A DNA stretch of 64,000 bases, taken from NCBI RefSeq assembly GCF_025961205.1, contig NZ_JAOQNH010000003.1, forward strand, positions 640,501 to 704,500, read 5' to 3'. This document shows positions 10,202 through 18,279 of this stretch, piece by piece. Both the position numbers and the translations under genes were made by a program. The first letter of the stretch is position 1. The number at the start of each line of letters is the position of its first letter. Under the pieces are notes generated by a model. It saw only the letters and a list, made by a program, of their open reading frames with translations. It had not been told where the DNA came from and ran no database searches. The DNA comes from Azospirillum fermentarium. Its GTDB lineage: Bacteria > Pseudomonadota > Alphaproteobacteria > Azospirillales > Azospirillaceae.

Positions 10202-11116
10202 ATGCCGCTGCTCCGTCAGGAACCGCCCGCCCGGATCGACTCCCTCGACGATCTCCTCGGCATCGCCATGGCGCTGGAGACGGAGGCGGTGCGCCGCTAC
10301 GCCCAGTTGGCCGAGGTGATGGACCGGCGCGGGGATGCCGCCACCGCCGCCACTTTCCGAACCCTGATGGCCGAAGAGGGCGCGCACGTCACCGCCGTGG
10401 ACCGCTGGGCCGCGGATCTGGGATGCACGCTTCCCGGCGGCACCCCCTTTGACTGGCTGCTGCCGCCGGACATCGCGGAATCGTGGGACGATCTGCTGGA
10501 CCGCACGCGGCTGACCCCCTATCAGGCGCTGTCGCTGGCGGTGGTGAACGAACAGCGCGCCTTCGCCTTCTACAGCCACATCGCGGCGGCCACCGCCGAC
10601 CCCGCGGTCCGCCGCCATGCGGAGGCCCTGGCGCAGGAGGAGTTGAACCATGCCGCCCTGCTGCGGCGTGAACGGCGCCGGGCCTATCACCGCGGCGCCA
10701 CCGGCACGCAAAAGCCGGAACGGATCGCCAGCCCCGCCGCCCTGGACCATCTGGCCCGCACCCTGTTCGCCGCCGCCGCCGCCGGGCACGCGGCCCTGGC
10801 CCGCCAGCTTGCCGCGGCGGGTGATGCGGAAGGAGCGGCGGTGCTGGCCGCCATCGCCGCCGCCGAGGCCGCCGAAGCCGGAACCGTCCCGCCGGCCCCC
10901 CCCGCGGACGGTAGCCGCACGGACGGCGGCGCCGCAGACCCCTGGATGGCCGCGGCGGCCGCCGTGGAGACCCTGGCCGAACGTTTCGCCGACATCGCGG
11001 CGGCGGCCACCGACGAGGCCGTGCTCACCCGCGCTCTTGCGCTTCAGGAAAGCGCGACCCGCCATCTGGTGCGCCTGTCCGGCGCCCATTCCCCACCGCG
11101 GCCTTCCACTCCATAA
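10202..11116 (+). CDS. Ferritin-like/rubrerythrin-type diiron protein, divergent from nosR
   Basis: A 304-residue cytoplasmic protein with no signal. Residues 15-155 form a four-helix ferritin-like domain with two ExxH motifs, E59-G-A-H62 and E147-L-N-H150. Further Glu ligands are likely at E26 or E28 (ALETEAVRRY) and E117 (NEQRAFAFY). This is the diiron ligand pattern of rubrerythrin and ferritin-like proteins. The C-terminal half is Ala-rich and helical, with no rubredoxin cysteines. AAGGAGG lies ten bases upstream of the ATG. It shares an Fnr box with nosR, so co-expression with denitrification is predicted; a role in iron handling or in removing peroxide or NO-derived species is only inference. 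Confidence 0.8.
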   Translation: MPLLRQEPPARIDSLDDLLGIAMALETEAVRRYAQLAEVMDRRGDAATAATFRTLMAEEGAHVTAVDRWAADLGCTLPGGTPFDWLLPPDIAESWDDLLDRTRLTPYQALSLAVVNEQRAFAFYSHIAAATADPAVRRHAEALAQEELNHAALLRRERRRAYHRGATGTQKPERIASPAALDHLARTLFAAAAAGHAALARQLAAAGDAEGAAVLAAIAAAEAAEAGTVPPAPPADGSRTDGGAADPWMAAAAAVETLAERFADIAAAATDEAVLTRALALQESATRHLVRLSGAHSPPRPSTP

Positions 11117-11125
11117 TGGAAAATG

Positions 11126-11154
11126 TGTAAGCTTACAGGAGCGGCAGTACTGCC
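11126..11154. repeat. Two adjacent 12-bp perfect palindromes upstream of the hybrid kinase
   Basis: TGTAAGCTTACA (11126-11137) and GGCAGTACTGCC (11143-11154) are both perfect 12-bp palindromes, five bases apart, in the 120-base gap before the kinase. They differ in sequence, so two dimeric regulators or tandem RNA hairpins are possible. No matching family is recognised. Confidence 0.4.
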
Positions 11155-11236
11155 ACGGCCGTGCAGAGAAGTTTGATTTGTGACAATGGCGTCCCCAGAT
11201 ACCCTTTACAGGGGAGGACGGGGAAAGAGGTCGCGC

Positions 11237-14059
11237 ATGGAATCCTTCTTTCGCCGGCTTTTCGAGGCGAGCCCACACCCTTACATGGTTCTCCGCCCCG
11301 ACAAAGCCTTCACCATCGAGGCGGTGAACGACCGCTATGTGGCCGCGACCGGGACGAAGCGGGAAGAGATCGTCGGCCGCGGGCTGTTCGAGGTCTTCCC
11401 CGATGATCCCGGCGACCCGGGGGCCACCAGCGTCAACGATCTGCGGCTGTCGTTGCAGCGGGTGCTGGCCGACGGCGTGCAGGACGTCATGGGCGTGCAG
11501 AAGTACGATATCCCCCGGCTCGACGGCAGCGGCTTCGAGGTGCGTTACTGGAGCCCCGTCAACATCCCGGTCACGGACGCGGCGGGCCACATCGGCTACA
11601 TCCTCCACTATGCCGAAGACGTCACCGAGTTCATCCTGTCCAAAAGCCGCGCCTCGGCGGAAAACACGCAGACCATCGAACGGGTGCAGGCCCACGCCGA
11701 CCGGATGCAGGCCGACGTCCTGCGCCGGGCCAGCGAGGTCAAGGAGGCGAACCGCGAGCTGATGGCCACCAGGAACGAGCTGGCCCGCCTCAACGACCAG
11801 CTCACCGCGCTGGATCATGCCAAGACGGCGTTCTTCTCCAACATCAGCCACGAATTCCGCACCCCCCTGACCCTGATGCTGGGGCCGCTGGGGGATCTTC
11901 TCGACGACGCGGCGGGGGGGCTGACCGGGCCCCAGCGCGAACAGCTCGAAACCGCCCACCGCAACGCCCTGCGCCTGCTCAAGCTGGTCAATTCCCTGCT
12001 CGGCTTCGCCCGTGCCGAAGCGGGACGCGCCCATCTTTCCTTCGAACCCCTCGACCTTGCGCTGACGACCCGGGAGTTGGCGGGACACTTCCAGTCGGCG
12101 TGCGACAAGGCGGGACTGACCCTGGTGGTCGATTGCCCGCCGCTGCCGGAGGCGGTCTTCGCCGACCGCAACGCGTGGGAAACCATCGTCCTCAACCTTC
12201 TGTCCAACGCCTTCAAGTTCACCCACGGGGGCGCGATCGCCGTCCGCCTGCGCGCGGGGGACGGTGTGGTGACGCTGACGGTGAGCGACACCGGCAGCGG
12301 CATCCCGGAGTCGGAGATGCCGCACCTGTTCGAACGCTTTCACCGGGTGGAGGGAGCGCCGGGGCGCTCCTTCGAGGGCTCCGGCATCGGTTTGGCCCTG
12401 GTGCAGGAACTGGCCAGGATGCACGGGGGCAGTGTCCGGGCGGACAGCACGCCCGGCGTGGGCAGCCATTTCCACGTGACGCTTCCGCTGGGCCACGCGC
12501 ACCTGCCCGCCGCCCGCCTGCGCCCGGCGGCATCCGCGGCACCGGCTTTTTCCCAGGCCGGCGCCTTCGCCGCCGAAGCCGAACGCTGGCTGGCGGACCT
12601 GCCCGAGCCGGTGGAGGCCGAAGGCCCGCCGGCCGGTCTGCATGGCCCCGAACAGCCGCTGGTCCTTCTGGCCGACGACAACGCGGACATGCGGGGATAC
12701 GTCCAGCGCATCCTGGCCGCCGCCGGCTGCCGCGTCACGGTGACCGGCAACGGCGCGGAAGCCCTGGATACCGCCCGGTCCAATCCCCCCGATCTCGTTC
12801 TCAGCGACGTGATGATGCCGACGCTGGACGGGTTCGGCCTGTTGCAGGCGCTGCGCGCCGACCCGCAGACCAGCGACATTCCGGTAATCCTGCTGTCGGC
12901 CCGTGCGGGCGAGGATGCGCGGGTGGAGGGGCTGTCGGCGGGAGCCGACGATTATCTGGTCAAGCCCTTCGGCGCCCGCGAACTGGTGGCCCGCGTCCGG
13001 GGCACGCTGCGGTTGGCCCGGATGCGGCAGGAAACGGCGGCGGCGGAACGGCGCGTGGTCGAAAAGGCCCTCGGCCTCAGCGAGGACCGCCTGCATCTGG
13101 CGCTCGACAGCGCCGGGATGGGCATGTGGGATTGGGACATCGCCGCCGACTGCCTCACGTGGTCGGCGACGTGCAAGGCCATCTTCGGCAAGCCCGCCGA
13201 CGTGGCGATGTCCTATCCGGTCTTTCTGGACAGCCTTCATCCCGACGACCGTGCCGCCGTCGATGATCTGTGCCGCCGCTGTCTCGACCCCGCCATCCGC
13301 GCGCCCTACGACGCGCAGTACCGTGTCGTGTGGCCCGACGGCAGCCAGCATTGGGTGCTGGCCCGCGGCAAGGCTTGGTTCGACGGCGCACGCCCCGTCC
13401 GCTTCACCGGCACCGCCTTGGACGTGACCGCGCAGAAGGAGGCGGAACGCCATCTGCGGATACTGGTGGATGAGTTGAGCCACCGGGTCAAGAACACCCT
13501 GGCGGTCATCCAGTCGCTCACCGAACAGACGTTCCGCACGGGGGACGGGGTGGACGGCATCCGGCAGGCGCTGACCGGGCGTCTGCAGACGCTGGCCGAC
13601 GCCCATACCCTGCTCACCCTGTCGAAATGGGAAAGCGTCGATCTCGGCACCCTGGCCGAGCGCGTGGCCGGGCATCTGGCCGTTCCCGGCGACGGCCGTT
13701 TCCACGTGGCCGGCCCGCCGGCCCGGCTGACCGCCAAGGCCTCGCTCGCGTTCGCCCTGGTGCTGCACGAATTGTGCACCAACGCCGCCAAGCATGGCGC
13801 CTGGGCCGCAGCCGGCGGCACCGTGGCGGTGGAATGGCGCATCACCGCGGACGATGTGGTGCTGGAATGGACGGAGACGGCGGCCACGGCGGTGAGCCCG
13901 CCCACCCGGTTCGGGTTCGGCACCCGGCTGATCGCGCAGGCGGTGGACTATGATCTGGACGGCACGGTGACGCGGGAATTCCCGCCGGCGGGCCTGCGCT
14001 GCACCGTGACCGTTCCGGCTTACCGGGCCCTGGCCGCTCCGGGCCGGTCCAACAACTGA
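11237..14059 (+). CDS. Hybrid sensor kinase with both a HisKA core and an HWE core
   Basis: A 940-residue protein without membrane segments. Order of domains: PAS (about 5-125); coiled linker; HisKA with H205 in SNISHEFRTPL; HATPase (NLLSNAFKFT, GSGIGLAL); receiver with D524 in VLSDVMMP and KPF; a second PAS (MGMWDWDI). Last comes an HWE-type kinase with H749 in LSHRVKNTLAVIQ, the HELCTNAAKHG N-box and the LEWTE (W-x-E) motif. Having two complete kinase cores of different families is unusual. AGAGG before the ATG at 11237 supports this start, though ATGs at 11180 and 11186 are in frame. It overlaps the convergent response regulator gene by 40 bases. Ligand and output are unknown. Confidence 0.85.
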   Translation: MESFFRRLFEASPHPYMVLRPDKAFTIEAVNDRYVAATGTKREEIVGRGLFEVFPDDPGDPGATSVNDLRLSLQRVLADGVQDVMGVQKYDIPRLDGSGFEVRYWSPVNIPVTDAAGHIGYILHYAEDVTEFILSKSRASAENTQTIERVQAHADRMQADVLRRASEVKEANRELMATRNELARLNDQLTALDHAKTAFFSNISHEFRTPLTLMLGPLGDLLDDAAGGLTGPQREQLETAHRNALRLLKLVNSLLGFARAEAGRAHLSFEPLDLALTTRELAGHFQSACDKAGLTLVVDCPPLPEAVFADRNAWETIVLNLLSNAFKFTHGGAIAVRLRAGDGVVTLTVSDTGSGIPESEMPHLFERFHRVEGAPGRSFEGSGIGLALVQELARMHGGSVRADSTPGVGSHFHVTLPLGHAHLPAARLRPAASAAPAFSQAGAFAAEAERWLADLPEPVEAEGPPAGLHGPEQPLVLLADDNADMRGYVQRILAAAGCRVTVTGNGAEALDTARSNPPDLVLSDVMMPTLDGFGLLQALRADPQTSDIPVILLSARAGEDARVEGLSAGADDYLVKPFGARELVARVRGTLRLARMRQETAAAERRVVEKALGLSEDRLHLALDSAGMGMWDWDIAADCLTWSATCKAIFGKPADVAMSYPVFLDSLHPDDRAAVDDLCRRCLDPAIRAPYDAQYRVVWPDGSQHWVLARGKAWFDGARPVRFTGTALDVTAQKEAERHLRILVDELSHRVKNTLAVIQSLTEQTFRTGDGVDGIRQALTGRLQTLADAHTLLTLSKWESVDLGTLAERVAGHLAVPGDGRFHVAGPPARLTAKASLAFALVLHELCTNAAKHGAWAAAGGTVAVEWRITADDVVLEWTETAATAVSPPTRFGFGTRLIAQAVDYDLDGTVTREFPPAGLRCTVTVPAYRALAAPGRSNN

Positions 14060-14406
14060 ACCAGCGCCTGCCGCAGCCGCTCGGGCGGGTAGGGTTTGTT
14101 GAGGACCGGACGGTCGCGGAAGGCGGGGGGAAGTGCCGCGGGGCCGGTGTAGGCGGTGGCGAACAGAAACGGGATGGAGGCCGCCGCCAGCGCCTCGGCC
14201 ACCGGATCGACGCGCTCGTCACCCAGATTGACGTCGAGCAGGGCGCCCTCGATACCCGTTTCCCCGGCCAGCAGCATGAGGGCCTTGCGCGTGCTGGGCG
14301 CCGGCCCGACAACATCGTAGCCGAAGGAGACGAGCAGTTGCTGCAGCGCCATAGCCACCAACCCCTCGTCCTCCACCACCAGGATCTTCGCCGGATTCTC
14401 GGTCAT
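14020..14406 (-). CDS. Single-domain response regulator (FAT GUY-like)
   Basis: A 128-residue receiver domain with no output domain. The acidic pocket is VVEDE near residue 10, the phospho-acceptor Asp is in ALLDVNLGD near residue 59 and the conserved Lys is in VLNKPYPPE. The stretch PFLFATAYTG followed by PVLNKPY matches the FAT GUY style of alphaproteobacterial receivers that usually work with HWE or HisKA_2 kinases. The neighbouring convergent gene encodes exactly such an HWE core, so they are a likely pair. The 3' ends overlap (14020-14059), so the two transcripts would be antisense to each other there. Phosphate-sink or relay function is inferred. Confidence 0.85.
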   Translation of the reverse strand: MTENPAKILVVEDEGLVAMALQQLLVSFGYDVVGPAPSTRKALMLLAGETGIEGALLDVNLGDERVDPVAEALAAASIPFLFATAYTGPAALPPAFRDRPVLNKPYPPERLRQALVQLLDRPGAARAR

Positions 14407-14449
14407 GGCCCCCTCCCTTCACGTCAGGGTATCATACACCGCCATCTCT

Positions 14450-15169
14450 TCATTTCAGAACGCAAAGCTCCTTCTCGTCCCCGTCGATCAGGATGTCGGG
14501 ATGGCAGAACATCCGCAGCTTTCCGGCATCCTCCACCACGATCTGCCGCCCCCGGACATGGACCCCGTGCTCGCTCAGCGCGGCGAAGGCACGCGACAGG
14601 CTTTCCGGCGACATGCCCAAGCGCCCGGCCAGCACCTGTTTGCTGACCCGCAGGTCGAATTCGCCGTTTTCCTGGGTCTCGGGCACCTGATGCAGCAGCC
14701 AGGCCCCCAGGCGCTGGGTCGATGTGCGCAGCTTCAGATCCTTGACCTGCCGCACCATGCGGCGGAAATGCCCGGCCAGCGATGCCATCATCGTCAGGGC
14801 CAGCTTGGGCTGCTGCATGATCTGCTGGCGCAGCCGGTGAGCCGACAGCATCAGGATCTGGGCCGGTTCCAGCACCTTGGACGACATGAGATAAGGCGTG
14901 TCGGTCAGCACCGCCGCCAGAATGAAGCTGTCCACCGGGGTCACCAGCTCGATGACCGTTTCGCGGCCGTCGGCGGAACTGGCGTACAACTCGACCGTCC
15001 CGTCGATCAGGATGTGAAGGAAATCGGGCCTGTCCCCCTGTTCGAAAAGCTGCGTTTCCTTGGGAAAGCGCTGCAGCAACGCGCCGCGGGTCAGTTCGGC
15101 AAGCTGGTCGTCCTCAAGGCCGTTGAAAAAAGGCAGGCTGCGCACAAGGTTCTGATCCTTCACACGCAT
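14450..15169 (-). CDS. Crp/Fnr family regulator of the Dnr type
   Basis: A 239-residue regulator: cyclic-nucleotide-binding-like beta-barrel (about 15-120), dimerisation helix (QQIMQQPKLALTMMASL), and winged helix with recognition helix SPESLSRAFAAL near residue 190. Only two Cys are present, both near the C-terminus, so it lacks the N-terminal [4Fe-4S] cysteines of Fnr. It resembles NO-sensing Dnr in overall pattern. The conserved E-x-x-S-R of the recognition helix fits a TTGAC/TTGAT target. GGAGG six bases upstream supports the ATG at 15169 over a GTG one codon earlier. It has its own box at 15270-15283, so it may autoregulate and control nos, nor, nar and ubi in this window. NO sensing is inferred. 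Confidence 0.88.
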   Translation of the reverse strand: MRVKDQNLVRSLPFFNGLEDDQLAELTRGALLQRFPKETQLFEQGDRPDFLHILIDGTVELYASSADGRETVIELVTPVDSFILAAVLTDTPYLMSSKVLEPAQILMLSAHRLRQQIMQQPKLALTMMASLAGHFRRMVRQVKDLKLRTSTQRLGAWLLHQVPETQENGEFDLRVSKQVLAGRLGMSPESLSRAFAALSEHGVHVRGRQIVVEDAGKLRMFCHPDILIDGDEKELCVLK

Positions 15170-15269
15170 CACTCACCTCCGCTTCCAACCGCGCCCGCCG
15201 TCAGGAAACCCGCCGCCCCGGCCGGATTCCCATGCACCGTTTTTTTTAACAGAGTCCACCTCCCGATTC

Positions 15270-15283
15270 TTGATGAATATCAA
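15270..15283. promoter_or_regulatory. Fnr box for the Crp/Fnr regulator gene
   Basis: TTGATGAATATCAA is a perfect Fnr consensus palindrome centred about 107 bases before the regulator ATG. At -41.5 it places the minus-strand start near 15235, with an AT-rich GTTAAA-like -10 just upstream of that. The unit would respond to anaerobiosis or autoregulate. Confidence 0.85.
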
Positions 15284-15381
15284 GGATCCAATTGACTTAA
15301 GTAAAAAATTATCATGACTAATGTTATTAAAGAAATACTATGAAATCAACAGTGCGGCATATTGTAACTGCATTCTCAAGC
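15284..15381. other. AT-rich spacer between two divergent Fnr promoters
   Basis: Ninety-eight bases of markedly AT-rich sequence between the two boxes, unlike the surrounding GC-rich DNA. It contains runs such as GTAAAAAATTATC and GTTATTAAAG. No convincing gene or hairpin is visible. Its position suits UP-element or IHF/nucleoid-protein binding upstream of both promoters. Confidence 0.5.
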
Positions 15382-15395
15382 TTGACCTTAATCAA
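15382..15395. promoter_or_regulatory. Fnr box for the narK1K2GHJI operon
   Basis: TTGACCTTAATCAA, centred about 99 bases before the narK1 ATG. At -41.5 it predicts a start near 15430, and CATTAA at 15415-15420 is a plausible -10. This is class II promoter geometry for anaerobic induction of nitrate respiration. Confidence 0.85.
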
Positions 15396-15487
15396 GTGTA
15401 TGACCTTGAACAGACATTAATGTCCCCACAAAGAATGCGGTGGCTGGCCGGTGGGCACAGTCACACGGCCAGTCTGAGGGGACTGTG

Positions 15488-16849
15488 ATGAACCATCTTG
15501 ACGACATATCACCGGGACAGCGGACACGGGCGCTGACCATGAGCACGGTGGCGTTCACCGTCTGCTTCGCGGTCTGGACCATCTTCGCCATCATCGGCGT
15601 GCAGATCAAAAACGAGCTGGGGCTGACCGACACGCAGTTCGGGCTGCTGGCCGGCACGCCGATCCTGACCGGATCGCTGTCGCGCCTGTTTCTCGGCATC
15701 TGGACCGACCAGTACGGCGGGCGCATCGTCTATGTTGCGGTGATGGCGTCGGCGGCGGTTGCCACCTTTCTGCTGACCTACGCCGACAGCTACCCGCTGT
15801 TCCTCCTGGCGGCGCTGGCGATGGGGATTGCCGGCGGCGCCTTCGCCGTGGGGGTGGCCTATGTCTCGCGCTGGTATCCCAAGGAACGGCAAGGCACGGC
15901 GCTGGGCATCTTCGGCATGGGCAACGTCGGCGCGGCGGTGACCAAGTTCGTGGCCCCGTTCGTGATGGTCGCCTACGGCTGGGAAATGGTGGCGCAGGTG
16001 TGGGCCGCCGCAATCCTGGTCATGGCCGCGATCTTCTGGGTCTCGACCGAGGATGATCCGGTCCTGGTCCGGCGGCGGGCCGCCGGGTCGCCCCCGGAAT
16101 CGACGGCGATGCATCTGTCACCGCTGAAGAACATCCAGGTCTGGCGTTTCGCGCTCTATTACTTCTTCGTCTTCGGCGCCTTCGTCGCACTCGCCCTGTG
16201 GCTGCCGCGCTATTACGTCGGCGTCTACGGGCTGGACATCAAGACCGCCGGCATGCTGGGGGCCGCCTACTCCATCCCCGCGTCGGTGTTCCGCGCCTTC
16301 GGCGGCGTGCTGTCGGACCGGATCGGCGCGCGGCGGGTGCTGTACTGGACCTTCGGCGTGTCGGCTCTGTGCAGCTTCCTGCTGGCCTACCCGGCGACCG
16401 ACTATGTGGTGCAGGGGATCAAGGGGCCCATCGCCTTTTCCTTCGCCATCGGGCTGGTGCCCTTCACCATCCTGACCTTCGTTCTGGGCTTCTTCATGAG
16501 CCTGGGCAAGGCCGCGGTCTACAAGCACATCCCCGTCTATTACCCCGACAACGTCGGTTCGGTGGGCGGCATCGTCGGGCTGATCGGGGGCCTGGGCGGT
16601 TTCATCCTGCCCATCGTGTTCGGTGCCCTCAACGACCTGACCGGCATCTGGACGAGTTGCTTCATGCTGCTGTTCCTGATCGTCGCCACCGCCTTCGTGT
16701 GGATGCATCTGGCGGTCGGGCGCATGGAGCGCCGCCACCTGCCCAGCCTGAAGAATCTGCCGGAACTGCCGGAACTGGACGGCGCCGGACAAGCCCCCCC
16801 GTCCCCCACGCCCGCCGTTCCGGCCAAGGCCGTGCCCCAGCGCACCTGA
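15488..16849 (+). CDS. narK: NarK1-type MFS nitrate/nitrite transporter
   Basis: A 453-residue major facilitator with twelve predicted membrane helices. The first loop carries LGIWTDQYGGR, the DRxGGR-like MFS motif. Two Gly-rich nitrate-signature helices are visible: AALAMGIAGGAFAVGVAYVS in the N half and GIVGLIGGLGGFILPIVFG in the C half. Sequence style suits the NarK1 subtype (proton-driven nitrate uptake), as opposed to the exchanger encoded next. GAGGGG seven bases upstream supports the ATG at 15488; a longer upstream reading is unlikely. It is the first gene after the Fnr box. The C-terminal tail is Pro-rich and cytoplasmic. Confidence 0.92.
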   Translation: MNHLDDISPGQRTRALTMSTVAFTVCFAVWTIFAIIGVQIKNELGLTDTQFGLLAGTPILTGSLSRLFLGIWTDQYGGRIVYVAVMASAAVATFLLTYADSYPLFLLAALAMGIAGGAFAVGVAYVSRWYPKERQGTALGIFGMGNVGAAVTKFVAPFVMVAYGWEMVAQVWAAAILVMAAIFWVSTEDDPVLVRRRAAGSPPESTAMHLSPLKNIQVWRFALYYFFVFGAFVALALWLPRYYVGVYGLDIKTAGMLGAAYSIPASVFRAFGGVLSDRIGARRVLYWTFGVSALCSFLLAYPATDYVVQGIKGPIAFSFAIGLVPFTILTFVLGFFMSLGKAAVYKHIPVYYPDNVGSVGGIVGLIGGLGGFILPIVFGALNDLTGIWTSCFMLLFLIVATAFVWMHLAVGRMERRHLPSLKNLPELPELDGAGQAPPSPTPAVPAKAVPQRT

Positions 16850-16888
16850 CGCCGCCGCACGAAAAAATACGAACAGAGGACACACACC

Positions 16889-18238
16889 ATGAGCATCGCG
16901 AGCGCCGGCACCGCCGGTTCCGCCGTCGCCGACTGGCGGCCCGAGGACACAACTTTTTGGGAAATAACCGGAAAGAAAATCGCGTGGAAGACGCTGTGGA
17001 TCACCACGGCCAACCTGACCATGGCGTTCGCCGCCTGGTTCCTGGTGTCGGCGCTGGTGGTGCGGCTGCCCGGCATCGGCTTCGCCTTCACCCCCGAACA
17101 GCTTTTCTGGCTGACGGCGATGCCGGGGCTGGCCGGCGGCACCCTGCGGATCATCCACACCTTCCTCGTGCCGCTGTACGGCACCCGCCGGGTGGTGGGC
17201 TGGTCCACGCTCAGCCTGCTGATCCCGCTGATCGGCTGGTACTACGCCGTGCAGGATCCGACGACGCCGTTCTGGGTGCTGATGGTGCTGTCGTTCCTGG
17301 CGGGCCTGGGGGGCGGCAATTTCTCGTCCTTCATGCCGTCCACCAGCCTGTATTTCCCCAAGCGCCTGCAGGGCACGGCGCTGGCGATCCAGGCGGGCAT
17401 CGGCAATTTCGGCGTCAGCGTGGTGCAGTTCGTCACGCCGTGGATCATCGGCTTCGCCCTGACCGGGGCCACCTTCCTGGGCGGGCCGCAGACCTTCACC
17501 AAGGGCGGCGGCACTTCGATGATCTGGCTGCAGAACGCGACCGCCGTCTACATCCCCTTCGTGCTGGTGTTCGGGCTGTCGGCTCTGGCGTTCCTGAAAA
17601 GCGTGCCGGTCAAGGCCAACATCCGTGAACAGCTCGATATCTTCGGCAACAAGCATACCTGGCTGATGACGTCGCTGTACGTCATGACCTTCGGCTCCTT
17701 CTCCGGTTTCGCCGCCACCTTCCCGCTGCTCATCAAGCAGGTGTACGGCGGGCTCCCCGGCGCGCCCGATCCGCTGGCCTATGCCTTTCTCGGGCCGCTG
17801 GTGGGATCGGCCATGCGCGTGGTCGCCGGCCCGCTGTCGGACAAGTTCGGCGGCGCGCGGGTGACCCACCTCGCCGGCATCGGTCTGGTGGTGTGCGCCA
17901 TCGCCGTCACCTTCTTCACCGCACCCACGTCGATGGACAGCTTCCCCCTGTTCGTCGGCTGCATGCTGGGGCTGTTCTTCTTCTCCGGCATCGGCAACGC
18001 CTCCACCTTCAAGCAGATTCCCATGATCCTGCCGCCGCGCCAGGCGGGGGGCGTCATCGGCTGGACCGCGGCGGTGGCCGCCTATGGCCCCTTCGTGTTC
18101 GGCATGGCGTTCGGCGCCGCCTTCGCCGCCACCGGCTCGCCCAACATCTTCTTCCAGGCCGTTGCCGTCTTCTTCGCCATCAACATCGCGATCAACTGGT
18201 GGTTCTACGCCCGCAAGGGTGCGGAAGCCCCGTGCTGA
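16889..18238 (+). CDS. narK: NarK2-type MFS nitrate/nitrite antiporter
   Basis: A 449-residue major facilitator with an N-terminal cytoplasmic segment containing DWRPEDTTFWE, which is typical of NarK2 exchangers. The nitrate signatures are SFLAGLGGGNFSSFMPSTSL in the first half and MLGLFFFSGIGNASTFKQIP in the second. The predicted role is nitrate import coupled to nitrite export, which spares cells nitrite build-up during respiration. AGAGGA lies upstream of the ATG. The gap to narK1 is 39 bases. In Paracoccus the NarK1 and NarK2 domains are fused in one protein; here they are separate adjacent genes. Confidence 0.93.
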   Translation: MSIASAGTAGSAVADWRPEDTTFWEITGKKIAWKTLWITTANLTMAFAAWFLVSALVVRLPGIGFAFTPEQLFWLTAMPGLAGGTLRIIHTFLVPLYGTRRVVGWSTLSLLIPLIGWYYAVQDPTTPFWVLMVLSFLAGLGGGNFSSFMPSTSLYFPKRLQGTALAIQAGIGNFGVSVVQFVTPWIIGFALTGATFLGGPQTFTKGGGTSMIWLQNATAVYIPFVLVFGLSALAFLKSVPVKANIREQLDIFGNKHTWLMTSLYVMTFGSFSGFAATFPLLIKQVYGGLPGAPDPLAYAFLGPLVGSAMRVVAGPLSDKFGGARVTHLAGIGLVVCAIAVTFFTAPTSMDSFPLFVGCMLGLFFFSGIGNASTFKQIPMILPPRQAGGVIGWTAAVAAYGPFVFGMAFGAAFAATGSPNIFFQAVAVFFAINIAINWWFYARKGAEAPC

Positions 18239-18279
18239 CCCGTCCCACGCCCCCGGAAGGCTTATAAGGAACGTGCATC

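Noticed and set aside
11180-11236. Earlier ATGs (11180, 11186) for the hybrid kinase.
   Set aside because: No Shine-Dalgarno element precedes them, while AGAGG is correctly spaced before 11237. They remain possible.
15341-15421. Short AT-rich open frame (ATG AAA TCA ACA ...) of about 26 codons before narK1.
   Set aside because: It has no ribosome site, overlaps the Fnr box and the predicted -10 region, and encodes no recognisable peptide.
15170-15487. Possible NarL heptamers in the narK upstream region.
   Set aside because: I saw no pair of good TACYYMT-like sites, and no narXL genes are present in the window.
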